This document shows positions 58,610 to 64,000 of a stretch of DNA of 64,000 bases, piece by piece. The notes under the pieces are model-generated. The model made no database searches. It worked only from the letters and a program-made list of their open reading frames with translations, and had not been told where the DNA came from. Made by a program: the position numbers and the translations under genes. Location of the stretch: positions 124,001 through 188,000 of the forward strand of contig NZ_JAELXV010000006.1 of NCBI RefSeq assembly GCF_016427535.1. Reading direction: 5' to 3'. Origin of the DNA: Hymenobacter sp. BT559 (GTDB taxonomy: Bacteria; Bacteroidota; Bacteroidia; Cytophagales; Hymenobacteraceae). Position 1 is the first letter of the stretch. Each line of letters opens with the position of its first letter.

Positions 58610-60382
58610 ATGAAACTCCTCTACTCCTACCTGCGCCACTACTGGGGCCTGTTGGCGCTGGCGCTGCTGCTAGCAGCTACCAACCAGATTTTCTCGCTGC
58701 TCGACCCGTACATTTTCCGCAAGCTGGTCGACCATTTTACGCCTAAAGACGGCGGCGCAGGATTTCATATCGTGCCGTTCTGGCCCTTTTTCAAGGAAGC
58801 GATACCTTACATCGGACTTATGCTGGGCGTAGCGATGGTGTCGCGCGTGGCCAAGAACTTCCAGGACTACTATGTCAACGTGATTACCCAGCGGCTGGGA
58901 GCGCAGATGTACTCCGATGGGCTGCGGCACTCACTTGATTTGCCTTACCAAGTGTTTGAGGACCAGCGCTCGGGCGAGACCCTAGGTAAGCTTCAGAAGG
59001 TGCGTATCGATGTAGAGAAGCTGATTCAAGGCTTTGTCAACGTGCTGTTTACGGCGCTAGTGGGCATCATCTTCGTGATGTGGTACGCCATCAGCGTGTA
59101 CTGGCCCATCGCGCTGGGGTACTTCCTCACCATTCCGCTGCTGGGCATTCTGAGCTTTGCGCTGAGCAAGAAAATTAAGGTTATCCAGAAGACCATCGTG
59201 GGGGAGACTACGGCCTTGGCCGGCGCCACCACCGAGAGTCTGCGCAATATCGAGCTGATAAAAAGCCTGGGCCTGGCCCAGCAGGAAACCAAGCGCCTCA
59301 ACGGCATCACCGACCGCATCCTGAAACTGGAGCTGCGCAAGGTGCGCTACCTGCGCTCGCTGAGCTTCGTGCAGGGCACGTTCGTGAACTTGCTGCGCAA
59401 CGTTATCATCTTGCTGCTCTTGTATTTGCTGGTGCAGCGGCATATCAGCCTGGGGCAGTTTTTCTCGTTCTTCATTTACTCATTTTCCATCTTCGGGCCG
59501 CTGCAAGAGCTGGGTACCATCATTGGGTCGTACCGCGAAGCCGAGGCCTCGCTGGGCAATTTTCAACAAATTCTGGACACGCCCCGCGACGTGAAGCCCG
59601 CTCACCCGCAGCCCATTGCCAAAATCGAAACTCTGGCCTTCGACCATGTGGTGTTTAAGCACCTTACGGCCCCGGCCCCAGCACTGGCCAGTATTTCGTT
59701 CGGGGCCAAGCTCGGCGAAACCATCGCGTTTGTCGGCCCCAGCGGCTCGGGCAAGACTACGCTCGTGAAGCTGCTCGTGGGCCTTTACCCCGCCCAGAGC
59801 GGCCAGATTCGCTACAACAACATCCCGAGCACGGAGGTCGACCTAGACCAGTTGCGCGAGCAAATCGGCTTCGTGACCCAGGACACCCAGCTGTTTGCCG
59901 GCACCATCCGCGAAAACCTGCGCTTTGTGGCCCCGCACGCTACCGATGCGGAATGCCTCGCCGCGCTGCACCAAGCGGCGGCCGATTCGCTGCTGGCCCG
60001 CGCCCCGCAGGGCCTCGATACCGTGCTCGGCGAGGGCGGCGTGAAAGTGAGCGGCGGCGAAAAGCAGCGCCTTAGCATCGCCCGCGCCCTACTGCGCCAC
60101 CCTACCCTACTGGTATTCGACGAAGCTACGTCGGCCCTCGACTCGCTTACGGAAGAGGAAATCGGCCGCACGGTGCGCGAGCTGTCGGGCTCGCGCCAGC
60201 ACATCACTGTGCTCATTGCGCACCGCCTCAGCACCATCCTGCACGCCGACCGCATCTTCGTGCTAGAGCGCGGGCAGGTGGCCGAACAGGGCCGCCACGA
60301 GGAGCTGCTGGCGCAAAAGGGCCTATACTACGCCATGTGGCGCCAGCAGATTGGCGAGCGCAAGGAAGTGGCAGTGAGTTAA
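58610..60382 (+). CDS. ABC exporter, fused membrane and ATPase domains
   Basis: 590 residues. Residues 1-320 form a six-helix type-IV exporter domain (YSYLRHYWGLLALALLLAAT at the start). The ATPase domain from about 345 carries Walker A GPSGSGKTT, the Q-loop FVTQDTQLFAG, the ABC signature VSGGEKQRLSIARALL, Walker B LLVFDEATSALD and the H-loop IAHRLSTI. A homodimer is expected. Substrate is unknown; similar half-size exporters move lipids, drugs or peptides. It may or may not belong to the efflux operon, as a hairpin lies in between. Confidence 0.95.
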   Translation: MKLLYSYLRHYWGLLALALLLAATNQIFSLLDPYIFRKLVDHFTPKDGGAGFHIVPFWPFFKEAIPYIGLMLGVAMVSRVAKNFQDYYVNVITQRLGAQMYSDGLRHSLDLPYQVFEDQRSGETLGKLQKVRIDVEKLIQGFVNVLFTALVGIIFVMWYAISVYWPIALGYFLTIPLLGILSFALSKKIKVIQKTIVGETTALAGATTESLRNIELIKSLGLAQQETKRLNGITDRILKLELRKVRYLRSLSFVQGTFVNLLRNVIILLLLYLLVQRHISLGQFFSFFIYSFSIFGPLQELGTIIGSYREAEASLGNFQQILDTPRDVKPAHPQPIAKIETLAFDHVVFKHLTAPAPALASISFGAKLGETIAFVGPSGSGKTTLVKLLVGLYPAQSGQIRYNNIPSTEVDLDQLREQIGFVTQDTQLFAGTIRENLRFVAPHATDAECLAALHQAAADSLLARAPQGLDTVLGEGGVKVSGGEKQRLSIARALLRHPTLLVFDEATSALDSLTEEEIGRTVRELSGSRQHITVLIAHRLSTILHADRIFVLERGQVAEQGRHEELLAQKGLYYAMWRQQIGERKEVAVS

Positions 60383-60440
60383 GGGTTAGCAAGCAGGCAA
60401 ATCAGCTAGCTAGCCCTAGGTAGCGTCTTCAACGCTGCGC

Positions 60441-60472
60441 TTGCTAAAGGCAACCAGAGCGCCTTACCTTGC
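60441..60472 (+). promoter_or_regulatory. Promoter of the DoxX gene
   Basis: TTG at 60441-60443 and TACCTTGC at 60465-60472, separated by 21 bases, fit the Bacteroidota -33 and -7 elements, with one deviation in the -7 box. Transcription would begin about 20 bases before the ATG at 60498. Confidence 0.5.
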
Positions 60473-60497
60473 ACCTGCTCACCTCATTCTCTCACCC

Positions 60498-60866
60498 ATG
60501 TCTTCTACTCGCAATATCATCGCCTGGATTCTACAAATTCTGCTGGCCGTTGCCTTTATCGCGTCGGGCGGCAACAAGCTGTTGCATCTTGCCAACACCA
60601 TAAAGAGCTTTGACGGCATGGGCTTTCCGAGCTGGTTTGCCTATTTCATTGCGGGAGCTGAGGTGCTGGGCGGCATCGGCCTACTGGTGCCGCGCTTCAC
60701 GCGCCCGGCGGCCCTAGGGCTTATACTTATTATGATTGGCGCGGCCTACGTGCACGCCACCAAAATTCCGGGCGGCTTGCTGCCCAAAGGCCTCCCGGCG
60801 CTGGTGCTGCTAGTGCTGCTGGTAGTAGTGTATCTGCTGCGGCGCCCCACGGTAGCCCGCGCCTAA
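60498..60866 (+). CDS. DoxX family membrane protein
   Basis: 122 residues from the ATG at 60498 (MSSTRNIIAWILQILLAVAF); the promoter found upstream supports it over an earlier start. Four hydrophobic helices follow the DoxX pattern: AFIASGGNKLLHLANTIKSF, then WFAYFIAGAEVLGGIGLLVP, and ALGLILIMIGAAYVHATKIP. The family has unclear function; some members are linked to thiosulfate oxidation or to redox defence at the membrane. A hairpin and a second small membrane protein gene follow. Confidence 0.92.
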   Translation: MSSTRNIIAWILQILLAVAFIASGGNKLLHLANTIKSFDGMGFPSWFAYFIAGAEVLGGIGLLVPRFTRPAALGLILIMIGAAYVHATKIPGGLLPKGLPALVLLVLLVVVYLLRRPTVARA

Positions 60867-60880
60867 AACTGCTTTTATAG

Positions 60881-60915
60881 AAGAATAGCGGCGCAGGTGA
60901 CGTGCCGCTATTCTT
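60881..60915 (+). terminator. Hairpin between the two small membrane protein genes
   Basis: AAGAATAGCGGC (60881-60892) pairs perfectly with GCCGCTATTCTT (60904-60915). The right arm ends eight bases before the next ATG. A short T/A stretch follows. It may end the DoxX transcript or fold in the leader of the next gene. Confidence 0.6.
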
Positions 60916-60922
60916 ATTCCAC

Positions 60923-61339
60923 ATGGAATCTCCCGCCGAAACCGAAGAAGTATACGCCATTCCGGCCTCCTACCGGAAGATGGAAAACCTGCACATCCTG
61001 TTCTGGCTTGTCAAGGACATTAGCTGGTGCATGATTTGGAAAACACTGGGCATCATCATGGTTTTTCCGACCTTGAGCATTGCCCTGCTTATCACTTGGC
61101 GCACGCGCGGCATCAAGGCCGAGCTGGCGCATAACCTGGCCATTGTCTTCTGGATTTCAGCCAACTCGTACTGGATGATGAGCGAGTTTTTTGGCTTCGA
61201 TACAGTGCCCATCGGCACCATCACCGATGGCAAGCATCTGGCGATTATTCCGTTTAGTATTGGGCTGTTTATTCTACTGTACTACTACATCGTGCAGAAG
61301 CCCCGCGAAACTCGCGAAGAACAAGTAGCGACGTTGTAA
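60923..61339 (+). CDS. Small integral membrane protein, unknown
   Basis: 138 residues from the ATG at 60923 (MESPAETEEVYAIPASYRKM). Four hydrophobic helices are visible: HILFWLVKDISWCMIWKTLG, then GIIMVFPTLSIALLITW, NLAIVFWISANSYWMMSEFF and HLAIIPFSIGLFILLYYYIV. NLAIVFWISANSYWM has the look of proteins found near cytochrome or lipid genes in Bacteroidota, but I do not recognise a family. The end is charged (QKPRETREEQVATL). It follows the DoxX gene on the same strand, so the two may act together. Confidence 0.8.
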   Translation: MESPAETEEVYAIPASYRKMENLHILFWLVKDISWCMIWKTLGIIMVFPTLSIALLITWRTRGIKAELAHNLAIVFWISANSYWMMSEFFGFDTVPIGTITDGKHLAIIPFSIGLFILLYYYIVQKPRETREEQVATL

Positions 61340-61346
61340 CTATATC

Positions 61347-61443
61347 TGTCATGCAGAGCGCAGCGCAGCATCTCGCGTGGCGCAGTAAACCCTAACGCTA
61401 GTAGACGTTCGCACGCGAGATGCTGCGCTGCGCTCTGCATAAC
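61347..61443. repeat. Interspersed hairpin repeat, family B
   Basis: TGTCATGCAGAGCGCAGCGC at 61347 pairs with the bases ending GCGCTGCGCTCTGCAT at 61440; the arms are about 29 bp and perfect. It lies between two convergent genes and ends near the stop codon of the SMP-30-type gene. Nearly the same sequence recurs at 63750-63857. Confidence 0.85.
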
Positions 61444-61448
61444 GATTC

Positions 61449-62474
61449 TCATCGCCCCGGCACGCCCTGGGCCAGGGTCTTAATGCGGCACACAAAGGTG
61501 GTGGCCATCAGATACAACGAGTGGCCGTCGTCGCCCCAGGCGCAGTTGGCTACCACCTCGCCGGGGTCAATGGTGCCTAGGTGCTGGCCTTGGGGCGAGA
61601 GGATGAGCAAGCCACCCACACCAGCCGCGTACACGTTGCCGGCCTGGTCTACTTTCAGGCCGTCGGGCACTTCCTTAAAGCGAATTTTGGGTAGGCTGGC
61701 CATGTCGAAGAAGGTGCGACTTTTGCCCAGCTTGCCATTTTTGCCCACTTCATAGGCCAGGATAACGGGTCGCAGTGAGTCGGCATTAGACACGTAGAGC
61801 GTGCGACCATCGGGGCTGAAGGCTAGACCATTGGCGCGGGCCACGTCGGTTATTTCGGCTGTCACTTGGCCATCGGGCGCGCGGCGAAAGACGCCCGTGA
61901 AGGCCAGCTCGCGCGGTGGCTCGGGGCTTTTTTTGCTTAGCAAGCCAAAAGGTGGGTCGGTGAAATAGATAGTACCATCGGGCGTGGCTACTACGTCGTT
62001 GGGGCTGTTGTAGCGCTTGCCTTGGTAGTTGTCGGTGAGAGTGCGCTTGCCGCTTTTCTGCCCTAGGGGCAAGCTGGCAATGCGGCGGTCGCCGTGCTCG
62101 GCGAGCAGCAGATTTCCTTTGCCATCCAAGGCCAGGCCGTTGCTAGAGGGCTCGTCGCTGTAGGGCAGGCGGCCGGTGTAGCCAGTGTGTTCTAAAAATT
62201 TCGAGCGGCCGCCTTGCGCTTTCCAGCGGTAAATGGTTTGGATTTTAGTATCTGAAAAGAGCAGCATGCTGCTATCGGGCACCCACACTGGGCCCTCGAC
62301 GTGGGTATGGCCCGAGGAAATAATTTCGAGCTGCGCGCTAGGTGCAATCAGTTGGTCGAGGGCAGGCTGCTGGCGCACCACGCGGCCGGTAGTGAGGTAG
62401 GGCGCCTGGGCTACCGCTGGCCCAGCCGCCAGCCCTAAGGCCACCCAGGCACTGCAAAAAATCAAAAAACGCAT
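61449..62474 (-). CDS. SMP-30/gluconolactonase-type exported protein
   Basis: 341 residues from the ATG at 62474 (MRFLIFCSAWVALGLAAGPA, signal peptide). It has the six-bladed propeller pattern of SMP-30/Gnl/Cre-like lactonases: HTHVEGPVWVPDSSMLLFSD, SNGLALDGKGNLLLAEHGDR, NSPNDVVATPDGTIYFTDPP, ANGLAFSPDGRTLYVSNADS and VPDGLKVDQAGNVYAAGVGG. The metal ligands Glu, Asn and Asp are in their usual blades (EGP, SPND, PDG-Y). It probably hydrolyses a sugar lactone in the periplasm. It diverges from the MRJP-like gene with a 177-base gap. Confidence 0.94.
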   Translation of the reverse strand: MRFLIFCSAWVALGLAAGPAVAQAPYLTTGRVVRQQPALDQLIAPSAQLEIISSGHTHVEGPVWVPDSSMLLFSDTKIQTIYRWKAQGGRSKFLEHTGYTGRLPYSDEPSSNGLALDGKGNLLLAEHGDRRIASLPLGQKSGKRTLTDNYQGKRYNSPNDVVATPDGTIYFTDPPFGLLSKKSPEPPRELAFTGVFRRAPDGQVTAEITDVARANGLAFSPDGRTLYVSNADSLRPVILAYEVGKNGKLGKSRTFFDMASLPKIRFKEVPDGLKVDQAGNVYAAGVGGLLILSPQGQHLGTIDPGEVVANCAWGDDGHSLYLMATTFVCRIKTLAQGVPGR

Positions 62475-62651
62475 AGCTAACACAAGGAAAGAGGGCGGAT
62501 ACACCCGCACCTGCCATAGGCTTACCTAGCTCTGCACCCGAATGTTGCACCGCTGAGCTTTTCTCAACCCTAGCCGACCGCGGCCGTAGGAACAGCTTGC
62601 GCGCCTCTCCGCAGCACCTTCCGCGCCGTCCGCGGTGAAAAACTCTACCGT

Positions 62652-63740
62652 ATGCGCTTTCCTCTGCTTTTTGCCTGCTTGCTGCCCATGCTTTCCGCCA
62701 CTGCGCAAGACTTGAAAATCCCGCTCGAAGAAGTGGCTCAAACCGGCCGTCACCAGCCCATTGGCTTGGGTATTTCGCACAAGGGACGCATTTTCATGAC
62801 GTTCCCGAAAAAGAAGAACGACAAAAACTACGCCTACGACTATGGCTTGGCCGAAATCGTGAATGGCCAGCGCCGCCCCTACCCCAATGCTCTCTGGAAT
62901 CAGTGGGACTCGACCCAGGCCGCTACCCGGTTCGTGAGCGTGCAGGCAGCCGTGATTGATGCCGACGACAACCTGTGGGTGCTCGACCCCTCGAACCCCG
63001 ACGACCAAGCGCCCGTCATTTCCGGTATCAAACTCCTGAAAATCAACCTAGGGACGAACAAAGTTGAGCGCATTTACCGCTTCGAGGATTTGCCCCGCGA
63101 GCGCACCGGCCTCAACGACGTTCGCATCGACACGCGCCGGCAGTTGGCTTACATTTCTGACCCCGTGCTGGCTGGCATCGTGGTGCTGGATTTGAAATCC
63201 GGCAAGAGCCGCATCGTGCTGCAAGGCCACAAATCGACGGCTACCGAACCGGGCTTCGTGCTGCGCCTCGATGGCAAGGAAGTAAAAGACAAATCGGGTA
63301 AGCCCTTCAGCAGCAACGTTAATGGCATCGCGCTGCCGCCCGATGGCAAGTATTTCTACTACCGCGCCATCAACCAAACCAAGCTCTACCGCATCGCCAC
63401 GGAGTACCTCGCCAACCCCGCCCTAGGTAACGCTGAGCTGGCCGCCCATGTCGAAACGGTGGGCGAAACCGGCGTGAGCCACGGTATGCTGTCCGACGAG
63501 GCGGGCAACATCTACCTCTCCGACTCGCCCAACTACGCCATCCGCCGCGTGACGCCCGCCGGCCGCCTCGAAACGCTGGTGCACGACCCGCGCCTGAGCT
63601 GGCCCGATACCTTCGCCCTAGGTTACGATGGCTACTTGTATCTGACCGCTACGCAAATAAACCGCGCTCCTAAGTGGAACGGCGGCGAAAGCAAGGTTGA
63701 TTACCCGTTCCGGCTGTACCGGATAAAGCTGCCGAAGTAG
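62652..63740 (+). CDS. Major royal jelly/yellow-like exported protein
   Basis: 362 residues with a signal peptide (MRFPLLFACLLPMLSATAQ). It resembles the MRJP/yellow family, a relative of SMP-30 also annotated as L-dopachrome tautomerase-related: RHQPIGLGISHKGRIFMTFP, SVQAAVIDADDNLWVLDPSN, GLNDVRIDTRRQLAYISDPV and VNGIALPPDGKYFYYRAINQ, ending with DTFALGYDGYLYLTATQINR. A six-bladed propeller is expected. The function of bacterial members is not known. Together with the divergent SMP-30-type gene it forms a pair of propeller proteins. Confidence 0.93.
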   Translation: MRFPLLFACLLPMLSATAQDLKIPLEEVAQTGRHQPIGLGISHKGRIFMTFPKKKNDKNYAYDYGLAEIVNGQRRPYPNALWNQWDSTQAATRFVSVQAAVIDADDNLWVLDPSNPDDQAPVISGIKLLKINLGTNKVERIYRFEDLPRERTGLNDVRIDTRRQLAYISDPVLAGIVVLDLKSGKSRIVLQGHKSTATEPGFVLRLDGKEVKDKSGKPFSSNVNGIALPPDGKYFYYRAINQTKLYRIATEYLANPALGNAELAAHVETVGETGVSHGMLSDEAGNIYLSDSPNYAIRRVTPAGRLETLVHDPRLSWPDTFALGYDGYLYLTATQINRAPKWNGGESKVDYPFRLYRIKLPK

Positions 63741-63749
63741 GCTAGCGTC

Positions 63750-63857
63750 CGTCCCGTCATGCAGAGCGCAGCAAAGCATCTCGCGTGATGCAGCAAAATC
63801 AAACGTATTGAATACTGCGCCACGCGAGATACTTCGCTGCGCTCTGCATGACGGACG
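63750..63857. repeat. Interspersed hairpin repeat, family B
   Basis: CGTCATGCAGAGCGCAGCAA near 63755 pairs with the bases ending GCTGCGCTCTGCATGACG at 63853, with two mismatches over about 37 bases. It lies between the ends of the convergent MRJP-like and aldo/keto reductase genes. It is closely related to 61347-61443. Confidence 0.85.
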
Positions 63858-63879
63858 TTTATTTACAACGCCACTTTTC

Positions 63880-64000
63880 TTACCAAATCTGGTGCACCTG
63901 CGGCCGAATCATGCGGTCGTACACCCCGCGCACGGCGGCTAATTGCTCGGACGTCAACGCCGGAATTTCTTCTGTTTTTAGGTTTGACAGCAATTGCTCC
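63880..64000 (-). CDS. Probable aldo/keto reductase, C-terminal end only (cut by window end)
   Basis: Forty codons on the minus strand end at the stop 63880-63882. They read EQLLSNLKTEEIPALTSEQL and then AAVRGVYDRMIRPQVHQIW. The ending IRPxVHxxW after an LT-EQL helix is typical of the C-terminus of one aldo/keto reductase branch. Too little is visible to name substrate or symbol, and the catalytic part is out of the window. Confidence 0.6.
   Translation of the reverse strand, partial: EQLLSNLKTEEIPALTSEQLAAVRGVYDRMIRPQVHQIW

Noticed and set aside
1..64000. CRISPR arrays, rRNA and tmRNA
   Set aside because: No evenly spaced direct repeats and no recognisable conserved RNA sequence on either strand.

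Overview
The window is about 60% GC and looks like chromosome of a Cytophagales bacterium, most like Hymenobacter (phylum Bacteroidota). The reasons are the mix of families (DUF2911 and DUF892 proteins, a lipoprotein form of a TamA/BamA barrel protein, a beta-type DAHP synthase fused to chorismate mutase), the lack of Shine-Dalgarno sequences in front of most genes, -7 boxes of the TAnnTTTG type, and many short hairpin repeats between genes. I find 48 protein genes, two of them cut by the window edges and two apparently broken. I see no rRNA, tRNA, CRISPR array, prophage or complete insertion sequence.

Layout. 1-1518: end of an aldo/keto reductase gene and an AraC-type regulator. 1630-9280, all on the minus strand: ethanolamine ammonia-lyase (eutB, eutC) with a permease, kduI and kduD for hexuronate breakdown, and acetyl-CoA synthetase (acs). 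9419-17937, minus strand: a single-domain response regulator, a transporter-type sensor kinase of the CbrA/CrbS class, a small membrane protein, an MHS-type transporter, a porin-like outer-membrane protein and another MFS transporter. Together these read as a carbon-scavenging block: ethanolamine gives acetaldehyde, oxidised to acetate by an enzyme not seen here, and acs turns acetate into acetyl-CoA, with the sensor kinase beside acs as its probable regulator.

18077-25209: mixed genes (an orphan InsA-like zinc-ribbon/HTH protein, an M28 peptidase, a flavin reductase, a DUF2911 protein, a second MHS transporter) ending in an S41 peptidase lipoprotein gene with an in-frame stop just after its lipobox. 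25210-26470 is a sharp AT-rich island with one gene for a predicted HExxH metalloprotein, the clearest sign of horizontal transfer. 26573-33423: a flavoprotein, a 265-bp inverted-repeat element that touches the start codon of the next gene, a CoA-binding protein, a subtilisin-like lipoprotein, an M20 amidohydrolase, a peptide deformylase-like protein and a frameshifted lipoprotein gene.

33567-40078: an ECF sigma factor with a probable membrane anti-sigma factor and an outer-membrane protein, then an rRNA/tRNA methyltransferase gene diverging from a TamA/BamA-like gene. 40151-43624: a two-gene operon for a secreted amidohydrolase and a penicillin-acylase-type enzyme. 43768-48610: a DUF892 protein and three shikimate-pathway genes (aroA, aroB, DAHP synthase-chorismate mutase). 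48823-51782: proline dehydrogenase, a small unknown and a stress-type glycine-zipper protein. 52144-60382: a tripartite RND efflux system and an ABC exporter. 60498-64000: DoxX, a small membrane protein, two SMP-30/MRJP-type secreted proteins and the end of another probable aldo/keto reductase gene.

Three signals run across the window. The palindrome CCTAGG is far more common than composition predicts. Near-identical hairpin repeats recur between genes. One inverted-repeat end is found twice directly against a start codon.
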